NCBI GenBank assembly: GCA_001556125.1
Contig: LSIG01000176.1
Location: forward strand, 1-64,000
Source of the DNA: Rhizobiales bacterium CCH10-E5
GTDB lineage: Bacteria > Pseudomonadota > Alphaproteobacteria > Rhizobiales > Beijerinckiaceae
Direction: 5' to 3'
Length of the DNA: 64,000 nt
Shown here: piece by piece, positions 10,798 to 19,920 of the stretch
How positions within the stretch are numbered: position 1 is the first letter of the stretch
How the letters are laid out: the number at the start of each line of letters is the position of its first letter
The notes under the pieces: model-generated
What the model was told of the DNA's origin: nothing
The model's input: the letters and a program-made list of their open reading frames with translations, nothing else
The model's database searches: none
Made by a program: the position numbers and the translations under genes

Positions 10798-11336
10798 GTC
10801 AGGTCTGAATCCTGCTGGAACTGCATGATGAGGACGCCGGGCGTCCGGCCTTCGAGATGGGGGACAGCTCGGAAGCCCGCCTTGCGATAGGCGGCGACGG
10901 CGCGCCCGTTATCCGGGTCGGGATCGATCAGGATGGTCCTGTGGCCTTGTGCCAGGAGGCTCACCGCAAACTGGCGCAGCGCGGCCGAGCCGATCCCCTG
11001 CGACAGCCGCTGCGAATCGGCCAGAGAGAGATCGACGCCGACGGCCTCGGCCGGGACCTCAAGGAGCCAGGGGCTCTCGGCGGTCCATGCGGGGATCTGG
11101 TGCGGACCGATCCGCCAGACCTGGATATAGCCCGCCGGCTCGCCATCAAGCATGATCAGGAAGGGCGAGCAGGTGTCGTCACGACCTTCGATCATGTCGC
11201 GGATGTAGCCGACTTCGGTCTTCGGATCGCCCCACCACTCCTGCCAGTGCGGCTGCGCAACCCAGCGCGCGAGCAAAGGCAGATCCCCGGCCTCGACAGG
11301 GCGGAAGGCGATGTCATGGGACACCGGCGCGCTCAC
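10794..11336 (-). CDS. GNAT acetyltransferase, AAC(6')-like
   Basis: This is a 180-aa acetyltransferase of the Acetyltransf_8 / AAC(6')-Ib-like type. Clear blocks are [17 protein letters not shown] at the N-terminus, WGD, the substrate-side [18 protein letters not shown], and the acetyl-CoA region [10 protein letters not shown] followed by [21 protein letters not shown] at 11336 is chosen because it forms a GTGA overlap with the preceding membrane-protein gene, and the stop overlaps hslU. The substrate is unknown. Resemblance to aminoglycoside acetyltransferases does not by itself imply resistance; hslV-GNAT-hslU is a known arrangement in rhizobia. Confidence 0.85.
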   Translation of the reverse strand: MSAPVSHDIAFRPVEAGDLPLLARWVAQPHWQEWWGDPKTEVGYIRDMIEGRDDTCSPFLIMLDGEPAGYIQVWRIGPHQIPAWTAESPWLLEVPAEAVGVDLSLADSQRLSQGIGSAALRQFAVSLLAQGHRTILIDPDPDNGRAVAAYRKAGFRAVPHLEGRTPGVLIMQFQQDSDLT

Positions 11337-12405
11337 GCGGGCTCCGCCGGCGGCAGTTTCGCCCGCAGCCCACCGAGCGGCACGCGCGGCAGCAGGAGCC
11401 GCCGCAGGCTGCGCCACCCTGCGGACAGCGCGAGCACCACCACTGCCAACCCGAGCAGCGTCAGCGGCAAATGCAGATCTCCGGAGACGCCGCGCGAGAT
11501 CAGATGCGCCACCGCGATGCCGGCATAGCTCAGCCCGGAGACGATCAGCGCCCGGCGGTCGATCACCAGCGCCACCAGCGCGAGCAGCGCGAACACCGCC
11601 AGAGTGGCGCCGGCGGCGGCCGTTCCCATGCGGCCGACATCGCCGATCGCAGCCTGCGTGACCGGGTGGACGATCAGCGGCGCAGCGAGCAGGTGCAGCC
11701 AGAAGGCGACGTCCGAGCGGCGGGTTCGACGCAGCGGATCGCTGAGGTCGAGCCGCATCGCCGCCAGGAAGATTGCGAGGCCGGCCGCGAGCGCGAGCGG
11801 ATACAGATGGCCGCCGACGAAGCCTGGGGAGGCCCGCTCGATCAGCCCGGCTGCGATGGCCAGCCCTCCGAGCCCGCCGATCGCGCCGTCGATCGGCACG
11901 CGGAAGCGCCAATGGTGGAGCGCGGCCGCCAGGACCGTGCCGAGCCCGGCCCCGAGATAGCCCCAGCCATCCGCTCTTGCACCGGAGAAGCCGTCTCCTG
12001 CGACAAGCCCGATCGCGACCACGCCGAGAAAGCCGCCGGATGCGGCGAACATCAGCGCCAGCGCGATCGAGGGCAAAGCGAGGCGCATCCGGCGCGAGAA
12101 CCACTCGGCCAGTCCCCAGGAGACGAGCAGCGAGGTCAAGGCGAAGACCTGGCCGAAGCCGAGGACGCTCGAAAGCCCCAGGACCGCGGCCGCCAGAAGC
12201 CCGACGCCGATGGTGACGAAAACGTCGTTGAACCCACCGATCAGACGGAAGCGCTCGTCGTCGGGGTCCGGCCGGGATGGGCTCTCGGCGCCGGGCGAGG
12301 CCGGCGACGAAGCAAGCCGCAGCCGGGCCAGATGGGCGATGCGGATCGCCTGGGCCCGGTCGATGACGCCGGCCTCGACGGCGGCGTCGAGGTCCTCTTC
12401 CAGGA

Positions 12406-12409
<4 letters not shown>
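11333..12409 (-). CDS. Polytopic membrane protein of unknown function in the hslVU operon
   Basis: It is a 358-aa protein with a soluble N-terminus of about 55 residues (acidic, Pro/Asp-rich near DPDDERF) followed by roughly ten hydrophobic segments rich in Leu, Ala and Gly. It loosely resembles DUF2157-type membrane proteins, but I cannot place it firmly. The GTG start at 12409 overlaps the hslV stop (GTGA) and its TGA overlaps the GNAT start. It is therefore translationally tied to the HslUV protease. No catalytic motif is visible. Confidence 0.7.
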
Positions 12410-12975
<566 letters not shown>

Positions 12976-13015
12976 CGCGATTCGGCCTCGGCGGTTCGCG
13001 GGAGGGGAGCCGCCA

Positions 13016-13044
13016 ACATGTTCAGCGGCGCCCGCGGTATCAAG
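13016..13044 (-). promoter_or_regulatory. Candidate RpoH (sigma-32) promoter of hslV
   Basis: On the minus strand CTTGAT (13044-13039, preceded by CCC) is separated by 17 nt from ACATGT (13021-13016). This is close to the alphaproteobacterial heat-shock pattern CTTGAA-N17-CCATAT (5 of 6 and 4 of 6 bases). The predicted start would give a leader of about 35 nt before hslV. Heat-shock control of hslVU is well known; this exact site is inference. Confidence 0.5.
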
Positions 13045-13124
13045 GGGTGGCACCGCTTGCGCCCGCAGGCGACACGGGCCGCCGCGGCGATTCACGTGAA
13101 ACGCCTTGCGGTCGGCAGCAGCCC

Positions 13125-14336
13125 TCAGGCCGCCCGCTGCAGCCCCACCCGGCCCCAGATCGCGCTCAGCCCGGAGACGAGATGGTCGATATCCGCATCG
13201 GAGTGCAGCGGCGAGGGCGTGATCCGCAGCCGCTCGGTGCCGCGCGGCACGGTCGGGTAGTTGATCGGCTGGACATAGATGTCGAAGCGTTCGAGCAGCT
13301 CGTCGCTGACCGCCTTGCACAGCACGGGGTCGCCGACCATCACCGGCACGATATGGCTCGGATTGGCGAGATGCGGCAGCCCGGCGGCGTCGAGGCGCCG
13401 GCGCAGCGTCGCCACCCGCTCCTGATGGCGCTCGCGCTCCTCCTGGCTCTGCTTGAGATGGCGGATCGCGGCGAGCGCGCCGGCCGCGACCGGCGGCGGC
13501 AGCGAGGTCGAGAAGATGAAGCCCGAGGCAAAGCTGCGGACATAGTCGCAGAGCGCCGCCGAGCCCGTGATGTAGCCGCCCATCACGCCGAAGGCCTTGG
13601 CGAGCGTGCCCTCGATCACGGTCAGGCGCGAGGCCAGGCCGTCGCGCTCGCTGACGCCGCCGCCGCGCGGCCCGTAGAGGCCCACCGCGTGGACCTCGTC
13701 GATATAGGTCATCGCGCCGAATTCCTCGGCGATGTCGCAGAAATCCGCGATGGGAGCGATGTCGCCATCCATCGAATAGACCGATTCGAAGGCGACCAGC
13801 TTGGGCCGCGCCGGGTCGAGCGCGGCGAGCTTGCGGCGCAGATCGTCGGGGTCGTTATGGGCGAAGATGTGCCGTTCCGCCCGCGAATGACGGATCCCCT
13901 CGATCATCGAGGCGTGGTTGAGCGCATCCGTCAGCACGACGCAGCCGGGGATGCGCGAGGCGAGCGTGCCGAGCGAGGCCCAGTTCGACATGTAGCCGGA
14001 ATTGAACAGCAGCGCGGCTTCCTTGCCGTGCAGGTCGGCGAGCTCCTGCTCCAGCAGGACGTGATAGTGGTTGGTGCCGCCGATGTTGCGGGTGCCGCCG
14101 GCGCCGGCGCCGCAACGCTCGATCGCCTCGTGCATCGCCGCCAGCACGGCCGGGTGCTGGCCCATGCCGAGATAGTCGTTGGAGCACCAGACGGTGATCT
14201 CGCGCGGGCCGCCTTCGCCATGATAGGTCGCGCGCGGAAAACGGCCGGCCTGGCGCTCCAGATCGGCGAAGACGCGGTAACGGCCTTCGCGGCGCAGGCC
14301 GTCCAGCTCCTCGCGGAAGAAAGTCTCGTGGTCCAT
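13125..14336 (-). CDS. hemA: 5-aminolevulinate synthase
   Basis: This PLP enzyme condenses glycine and succinyl-CoA to 5-aminolevulinate, the first step of the alphaproteobacterial C4 route to haem. The catalytic Lys is about residue 247 in [14 protein letters not shown]. The [23 protein letters not shown] and [10 protein letters not shown] blocks are characteristic. It is 403 aa, as in Rhodobacter. ATG at 14336. A possible FNR/FixK-type box lies about 84 nt upstream, in keeping with oxygen control of hemA in relatives. Confidence 0.97.
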   Translation of the reverse strand: MDHETFFREELDGLRREGRYRVFADLERQAGRFPRATYHGEGGPREITVWCSNDYLGMGQHPAVLAAMHEAIERCGAGAGGTRNIGGTNHYHVLLEQELADLHGKEAALLFNSGYMSNWASLGTLASRIPGCVVLTDALNHASMIEGIRHSRAERHIFAHNDPDDLRRKLAALDPARPKLVAFESVYSMDGDIAPIADFCDIAEEFGAMTYIDEVHAVGLYGPRGGGVSERDGLASRLTVIEGTLAKAFGVMGGYITGSAALCDYVRSFASGFIFSTSLPPPVAAGALAAIRHLKQSQEERERHQERVATLRRRLDAAGLPHLANPSHIVPVMVGDPVLCKAVSDELLERFDIYVQPINYPTVPRGTERLRITPSPLHSDADIDHLVSGLSAIWGRVGLQRAA

Positions 14337-14413
14337 CGCCTGCCTCCTGCGGCGCGCGCTTTCTAAAACCTAGGGCCGGACAGGCGAAATGGCACGCGGT
14401 GTCGCGCCCCGCC

Positions 14414-14427
14414 TTGACCTTGATCAG
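14414..14427 (-). promoter_or_regulatory. Possible FNR/FixK-type box upstream of hemA
   Basis: The sequence TTGACCTTGATCAG (read on the plus strand; the box is near-palindromic) matches 8 of 10 defined positions of TTGAT-N4-ATCAA. It is centred about 84 nt upstream of the hemA ATG and overlaps the stop of the upstream amidohydrolase gene. FnrL/FixK control of hemA is known in related bacteria. A single site of this quality can also occur by chance. Confidence 0.35.
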
Positions 14428-15685
14428 CCTTCGCGCCGCGCCAGTTCCAGTATCGCCTCCAGCAGCGCCCGGATCGCGATGCCGGCATCGGCTTCGGTCA
14501 TGGCCTCCAGGGGCGAATGGCTGATGCCCTTCTCGTTGCGCACGAACAGCATCGCGGCCGGGCAGAGCGCGGCCATCGCCATCGCGTCGTGACCCGCGCC
14601 CGAGGGCAGGCGTCGCGGGGTCGGATTGACGCCCATCCGGGCGACCCCGGCACTGAGCGCCTCCTGCAGCGTCGGATCCATCGGCACCGCGGAAGCCCTG
14701 GCATAGGTGGTGATGTCGAGCCCGACGCCGCGCCGCGCCGCGATGGCGGCGAAGCGCTCCCTGACGATGGCCTCCATCGCCGCGACCGTCTCGTCACGGG
14801 GCGAGCGGATGTCGACGGTGAAGGAGACCGCACCGGGCACGACATTGGTCGCGCCGGGTTCGACCTGGAAGACGCCGACCGTGCCGACCGCCTGCTCGTG
14901 GCCGGCCGCGATCCCTTCAAGCGCCAGCGCCATCTCGGCCCCCGCCGTCAGCGCGTCCTTGCGCAGCGCCATCGGCACGGTGCCGGCATGTCCGGCCTCG
15001 CCCGTCACGCGGACGCGGGCGCGCCTCTGGGCATTGATCGCGGTGACGATGCCGACAGCCTCGTTCTCGACCTCGAGCACCGGCCCCTGCTCGATATGGA
15101 CCTCGAGATAGGCCTTCACCGATCCGGGCTTGCGCGCCAGCCCGGCGATGCCGCCGGGGTCGCCGCCGAAGGCGACGAGCGCATCCGCGAGCCGCACGCC
15201 GTCCGCATCGCGCGCCTCGAGCCAGGCCGGGTCGTAATCGCCCGCCAGCGCGCCCGAGGTGGAGAGATGCGTCGGGAAGCGGACATTCTCCTCGTCGCCG
15301 AAGGCCACCACCTCGAGAGCGAAGGGCAGGACGATTCCCGCATCACGCAGCGCCTGCGCCGCGAGAATTCCGGCGACGACGCCGAGATTGCCGTCGAAGC
15401 GCCCGCCATCCTTCACCGTATCGATATGGGAGCCGATCATGACGGAAGGCCCGCCGGGAACGGACCCTCGCGCCGGCCCTGGACCGACCCCGCCGCATCG
15501 ATGAAGGCGGTCAGCCCCGCGACCTCCATCGCGCCTTTCGTCCACTCCGCTGCCTGCCGGTGGGCGGGCGACAGATAGAGCCGCGTCAGTTTGCCGGGTT
15601 CGTCGGAGAAGCGGGCAAGGCCTTCGAGCGCGGCGAAGGCGCGCGCGCCAAGGACGGCGGCGGAGGGAAGCGAGGCTGCCATCAT
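14424..15685 (-). pseudogene. Frameshifted allantoate/N-carbamoyl-L-amino acid amidohydrolase
   Basis: An M20-family Zn amidohydrolase is split between two frames. The N-terminal part (ATG 15685, about 82 codons, stop at 15439-15437) has LARFSDEPGKLTRLY and AGSVQGRREG. The rest continues one frame over with VMIGSHIDTVKDGG, FGDEENVRFP, VHIEQGP and SGAGHDAM, which carry the metal ligands. Total span is about 421 codons, matching the family's 410-420. One missing base near 15440-15455 (GC-rich, CCCGGCGGGCC) would repair it. The first frame's TGA overlaps an in-frame ATG of the second (ATGA at 15440), so a coupled 338-aa second product is conceivable. It is either a real pseudogene or a sequencing error. 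Confidence 0.8.
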
Positions 15686-15691
15686 GCGGTC

Positions 15692-16438
15692 CTAGTAGGT
15701 CGCCCGGCCGCCCGACAGGTCGAAGACGCCGCCGGTGGTGAAGCTGTTCTCGGCCGAGGCGAGGAAGGCCACCATGGAGGCGACCTCCTCGGGCAGCAGG
15801 AAGCGCCCGCGCGGGATCTTGGCGAGCATGTAGCCGATATGCTCCTCGGTCATCTGGTCGAAGATGCGGGTGCGGGCGGCGGCGGGTGTGATGCAGTTCA
15901 CCGCGATGTCCTGCGTCGCGAGCTCCTTGCCGAGCGACTTGGTCAGCGCGATCACCGCCGCCTTCGAGGCCGAATAGGCCGAGGCGTTGGGGTTGCCCTC
16001 CTTGCCGGCGATCGAGGCGACCAGCACGAGACGCCCGTAATTGCGCTTGATCATGCCGGGGATCACCGCCTGGCAGCAATGCAGCGTGCCGTCGACATTG
16101 AGCTTCATCACCCGCGCCCATTCGTCGAGCGGGTATTCCCAGGTCTTCAGATTGGCCCCGGCGATGCCGGCGCTGGTGACGAGGATGTCGACGCTGCCCT
16201 GCTTCGCTTCCAGCGCGTCGGCGGCGGCCTTCACCGCCGCCGCGTCGGTGACGTCGATGCCCAGCCCGGTCGCCGTCCCGCCGATTTCGGCCGCCGTCTT
16301 GGCGGCGAGGGCGCCGTCCAGGTCCCAGATCGCGACATGGGCGCCGCTGGCGGCGAAGCGCTCCGCCACGGCACGGCCGATGCCCTGCGCGCCTCCGGTG
16401 ACGATGGCGGTTCTTCCCTGCAGATCGATCTGGTTCAT
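15692..16438 (-). CDS. SDR-family NAD(P)-dependent oxidoreductase
   Basis: This is a classical short-chain dehydrogenase/reductase of 248 aa. The cofactor loop is TGGAQGIG near the N-terminus, the NAG-equivalent is TSAGIAG, the catalytic Ser is in LVASIAG, and Y-x-x-x-K is YSASK. Asp in IWDLDG after beta-2 favours NAD(H) over NADP(H). The substrate is not determinable; it resembles sugar or 3-oxoacyl dehydrogenases. It lies 6 bp upstream of the frameshifted amidohydrolase on the same strand, so the two probably formed one small catabolic operon. Confidence 0.85.
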   Translation of the reverse strand: MNQIDLQGRTAIVTGGAQGIGRAVAERFAASGAHVAIWDLDGALAAKTAAEIGGTATGLGIDVTDAAAVKAAADALEAKQGSVDILVTSAGIAGANLKTWEYPLDEWARVMKLNVDGTLHCCQAVIPGMIKRNYGRLVLVASIAGKEGNPNASAYSASKAAVIALTKSLGKELATQDIAVNCITPAAARTRIFDQMTEEHIGYMLAKIPRGRFLLPEEVASMVAFLASAENSFTTGGVFDLSGGRATY

Positions 16439-16892
16439 GGTCGGCCCCTGACTCGTTGGAGGCGCACCCTAGGGGGTCGAAGGCCGCAGGGACAAGATCG
16501 CGCAGGCGGCGTCGATGACTTGCTGGTGCCGGGCCGCAACGAATTGTTAAACATGCCGACCGATCCGCTGTCGTGGCCTGGGCCGTTCCGAAGCGGGACG
16601 CGCGGCCTGTTCCCGTGCCGATCCCGCACAGGGCACAAGGTGTTCAACGAGCCGGCGCCGCGCCGACGCTCCATTGCGGAACAGGTCGTGATTTCAGCGG
16701 CTTCGGCGACCGACCGCCGGTCGCGGGTCAGTTGAAGGCAGCGTTCACCACCCCGTCCGGTTCGCCTTGATTCCCGCCCATATTGCGTCATGACCAAAGG
16801 GCGCCGACCTTCGGTGCCGAACGCCGCCGACGGACCCCTCCAGGATCGCCCGAGCCTTGCCCGCCAGCCTCACCCTCCCTCGCAACACTCCG
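16439..16892. other. Intergenic region between divergent SDR and exopolysaccharide genes
   Basis: About 450 bp without a credible gene. It must hold the promoters of the leftward SDR gene and the rightward exopolysaccharide gene. A TTG-GAT-like -35 is weakly suggested near 16767, but no convincing -10, operator or hairpin stands out. Open readings here are compositionally unlike the neighbouring proteins. Confidence 0.6.
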
Positions 16893-17663
16893 ATGCCGGC
16901 GGCGCGGCCGGCCGGTATCGCGCAGCGCGACATCGGCGGCATCGCCGTTGCGGTGCTGTCTCGCAGCGCCGCGCTGGCGGAGTTGTCGGAGGCGATGAGC
17001 AGCGGCCGACACGTCAAGCTCGCCTTCTGCAACGCCAACCTCGTCAACATCGCAGCGGCCGATCCGGCTCTGCTGCGGCAGCTTGCGGGCTTCCTCGTCC
17101 TGCCGGACGGAATCGGAGTCGATCTGGGGAGCCGCCTGCTCTATGGCGACAGCTTCCCGGCCAATCTGAACGGAACGGACTTCATCCCGGCCCTGCTCGA
17201 GGCCGAGACCCGCGCGCTGACCATCGCTCTGGTCGGTGCTAAGCCCGGCGTGGCCGACCGGGCGGCTGCGAAGCTGGCCGAGCGCTATCCCCGTCACCGC
17301 TTCCGCGTCGCCGGCGACGGCTTCTTCGACGCCGCAGGCGAAGCCGTACTGTTCGCATCCCTGAAAGCCGCCCCGCCCGATCTCCTGCTCGTGGCCCTCG
17401 GCAATCCCCGCCAGGAGCGCTGGATCGCCGAAACGGTTGGCCCGCAGCATGCGGCGGTCGCGGCCGGTGTCGGCGCGCTGTTCGATTTTCTCGCAGGCGA
17501 GGTGCCGCGCGCGCCGGAAGCCTGGCGCCGCGCGCGGCTGGAATGGCTCTATCGGCTCTGGCGCGAGCCGGCCCGGCTCTGGCGCCGCTACATCCTCGGT
17601 AACCCGCTCTTCCTGCTGCGCATCCTGCGTCAGCGCCTGCGGACCGTCAGGCCGCAGCCGTGA
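16893..17663 (+). CDS. WecG/TagA/CpsF-family glycosyltransferase
   Basis: This GT26-type transferase probably adds a sugar (often ManNAc-type) to an undecaprenyl-linked saccharide in exopolysaccharide assembly, at the inner face of the membrane. Diagnostic blocks are FCNANLVNIAAAD, LPDGIGVDLGSRLLYG and ALGNPRQERWIAE. The C-terminus is basic with Trp/Leu-rich segments (RLWREPARLWRRYILGNP), suiting membrane association. ATG 16893 is preferred over a TTG at 16857. Its TGA overlaps the next gene's GTG. Confidence 0.85.
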   Translation: MPAARPAGIAQRDIGGIAVAVLSRSAALAELSEAMSSGRHVKLAFCNANLVNIAAADPALLRQLAGFLVLPDGIGVDLGSRLLYGDSFPANLNGTDFIPALLEAETRALTIALVGAKPGVADRAAAKLAERYPRHRFRVAGDGFFDAAGEAVLFASLKAAPPDLLLVALGNPRQERWIAETVGPQHAAVAAGVGALFDFLAGEVPRAPEAWRRARLEWLYRLWREPARLWRRYILGNPLFLLRILRQRLRTVRPQP

Positions 17664-18550
17664 CGCAGAGCTTCGCCATCGCGACGCCGAGCTATGCCGG
17701 CGATGTCGAGCGCTGCCGGCTGCTCTGCGCCAGCATCGACCGCTTCGTCACCGGCCACGCCGCGCATTATCTGCTGGTCGAGGATGCCGACGTCGCCCTG
17801 TTTCGCCCTCTCGAAGGCCCGCGCCGACGCGTCATCCCCGAATCCGAGCTGCTGCCGGTCTGGTTGAAATCCTGGCCGGATCCGCTCAGCCTCGGTCGCC
17901 GTCGCGTCTGGACCGGCCCCCGCGCCCTGCTGCGTGGCGTTCCGCCGCTGCGCGGCTGGCATGCCCAGCAGCTGCGCAAATTCGCCCTGCCGCTGAAGAG
18001 CGACGAGGATGTCGTGCTTTTCGCCGATTCCGACATGCTCTTCCTGCGGCCCTTCGATTTCGCCAGCCTCGCGACGCAGGACGGGGTGCGGCTCTACCGC
18101 AAGCCCGACGGCATCGCCGCGCAGATGCGCGAACATCGCGGCTGGTGCGACAGCGCGGCGGGTCTGCTCGGCCTGCCCGCGCCGGATTTTCCGAGCCCCG
18201 ACTACATCAACAACATGGTGAGCTGGCGCCGCGACAACGTCCGCGCGCTCATGGACCATATCGAGAGCACCAGCGGGCGCGACTGGGTCAGTGCCATCGC
18301 ATCGCGCCGCGGCTTCTCGGAATATGTGATCTACGGCTATTTCGTCGAACGCGTGCTGGGGCTCGACCGGGCGCGTCACTGGCCGGACCCGCGCGAACTC
18401 TGCAAGGTCTATTGGGGCGGCGAGGCCGGGGCGATCGAGGGCTTGCGCTCCTTCGAGGAAGTGCTGGAGCCCTGGCAGGTCGCCGTCGGCGTGCAGTCCT
18501 TCATCGGCGAGCCGGTCGAGGCGATCAGGGCCCTGTTCGAGACGCAGTGA
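17660..18550 (+). CDS. DUF6492-like protein, probable glycosyltransferase-fold
   Basis: It is a 296-aa soluble protein starting FAIATPSYAGDVERCRLLCASIDRF, a pattern seen in DUF6492 proteins of polysaccharide clusters. A DSD motif (LFADSDMLFLRPFD) resembles the metal-binding DxD of GT-A transferases. The start is GTG at 17660, overlapping the upstream stop (GTGA), so the two are coupled. The last 26 bp overlap the 3' end of the oppositely oriented flippase gene. Substrate and reaction are unknown; a transferase role is inferred from motif and context. Confidence 0.7.
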   Translation: MTQSFAIATPSYAGDVERCRLLCASIDRFVTGHAAHYLLVEDADVALFRPLEGPRRRVIPESELLPVWLKSWPDPLSLGRRRVWTGPRALLRGVPPLRGWHAQQLRKFALPLKSDEDVVLFADSDMLFLRPFDFASLATQDGVRLYRKPDGIAAQMREHRGWCDSAAGLLGLPAPDFPSPDYINNMVSWRRDNVRALMDHIESTSGRDWVSAIASRRGFSEYVIYGYFVERVLGLDRARHWPDPRELCKVYWGGEAGAIEGLRSFEEVLEPWQVAVGVQSFIGEPVEAIRALFETQ

Positions 18551-19784
18551 CGCCGCGCCCCGCCTGCGCCAGCAGCCGGTAGGTCACCGCCGCCGACAGG
18601 ACATAGACCGCGCCGAAGACCAGATTGAGCCAGGGCGCCCAGGCGTCGTCCGCCGGAAAGCGCAGCATCACCCAGGAGAGCAGGGCGGCCTTCAGCCCGG
18701 TGATCGCCAGCAGGAGCGCGATCCGCGAGCCGGTCAGCTCGCGCGCATAGAGCAGCTCGGCATGGTATTCGACCAGATTGCGGAAGGCCGGGACCAGGAG
18801 CAGCGGCAGGAAGAGATAGGCCGCTTCGCTGACATTTCGGCCCAGCAGCCCTGGGAAGGGCCACAGCGCAATGATCACCGCCAGCAGCCCGCCGATCGAA
18901 ATGAGGGCGATGCCGGCCTCGACCAGCGCCAGCCGGCCGGCCCCGCCGGCGAAACCCCGGTCCTTCATGATTTTCTGGACCAGCATCTGGTTGAAGCTGC
19001 GCACGGGCATCGCGGTGAGGTCGATGACGCGCATGGCGATGGCGTAGAGCCCGGCGATGCGTTCCCCGGCCAGCGCCAGCATCAGCAGTTTGTCGAGCTC
19101 GGCCTGGACATAGAAGACGATCTCGGCCGCGCCGGCAAAGACGGCGTCCGCCATGCGTCGCGGATAGAGCCGGCGGACGAAGCGCAGCCGCAGCGGTGGC
19201 AGGAAGAAGATCAGCGCGAGGCTCAGCGTCGCCGTCGTCGCCGCCAGATAGGCGAAGACCCAGATCTCGAGGCTGTGCCGGCCGAAAGCCGCAAACAGCA
19301 GCGCGGCGACCGTGCGCAGCGATGAGCCCAGGATGACGAGCAGGGCCGCCTGTCGGAAGCGCCGCAGCCCGTTGTTGACGATCGCGACGACCTCGACGAG
19401 CCGCCAGCACAGGATTTCCGCGACCAGGATCAGTGCGAAGGTCAGCGCCGCGAGCCGTTCCGAGAAGAGGAAGACATAGGCCAGGGCAGCGACCGCGGCG
19501 ATGACCGGCAGCGAGAGCAGGGCGAGAGCGGAAAACCCGGCCAGATAGGCCCCCAGCAGCCTCGGCTTCACCGTCGCGACACGGTAGACCGGCGAGACGA
19601 AGCCGAAGGCGAGCATGCGCGACAGGATGAGGCCGGTCGCGGAAGCCGTTGCGAACAGACCGAATTCGCCGAGGGTCAACGTATTCGCAACAATGAGGAA
19701 GTAGACAAGCGAGATCACGAGCCGGCCGGCTGAGCCGCTCAGGATGGTGAGGTAGGCGAAAATGGCGGCGCGGTCTGGCAGCAT
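18525..19784 (-). CDS. Wzx-like polysaccharide flippase
   Basis: This is a polytopic inner-membrane protein of about 419 aa in the MOP superfamily (polysaccharide transporter type), expected to flip lipid-linked repeat units. About 12 hydrophobic segments are spread along the chain. The N-terminal NTLTLGEFGLFATASATG block is typical of Wzx/RfbX-like proteins. The ATG at 19784 (MLPDRAAIFAYL) is chosen; the longer in-frame reading to 19949 has an Arg/Pro-rich leader. It is antisense to, and overlaps, the DUF6492 gene by 26 bp. Confidence 0.8.
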   Translation of the reverse strand: MLPDRAAIFAYLTILSGSAGRLVISLVYFLIVANTLTLGEFGLFATASATGLILSRMLAFGFVSPVYRVATVKPRLLGAYLAGFSALALLSLPVIAAVAALAYVFLFSERLAALTFALILVAEILCWRLVEVVAIVNNGLRRFRQAALLVILGSSLRTVAALLFAAFGRHSLEIWVFAYLAATTATLSLALIFFLPPLRLRFVRRLYPRRMADAVFAGAAEIVFYVQAELDKLLMLALAGERIAGLYAIAMRVIDLTAMPVRSFNQMLVQKIMKDRGFAGGAGRLALVEAGIALISIGGLLAVIIALWPFPGLLGRNVSEAAYLFLPLLLVPAFRNLVEYHAELLYARELTGSRIALLLAITGLKAALLSWVMLRFPADDAWAPWLNLVFGAVYVLSAAVTYRLLAQAGRGVTASRTGP

Positions 19785-19920
19785 GAGGTCCGTTTTCGCG
19801 GCGCGCAGGATGCGTGTGGGCCCGTCTGGCCCGGCTTCTGCCTCATCCGGACGGCGTCGAGGCGCCACCCTAGCCGACAGGCGTTGAACGACCCTAAACG
19901 AAACGGAACCGTCCCCGCTC

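Noticed and set aside
8839..10890. 683-codon plus-strand open reading across murJ and hslU
   Set aside because: It is the mirror of the strong minus-strand genes, with no motif and no ribosome site.
10794..11336. Aminoglycoside resistance gene
   Set aside because: Resemblance to AAC(6') is only at the GNAT-subfamily level. Its place inside the hslVU operon points to a housekeeping acetyltransferase.
15437..15457. Programmed frameshifting in the amidohydrolase gene
   Set aside because: The site lacks a classic slippery heptamer and downstream structure. A single-base indel is the simpler reading.
16435..16797. 120-codon minus-strand open reading in the intergenic region
   Set aside because: It overlaps the SDR start and is Arg-rich with no recognisable pattern or ribosome site.
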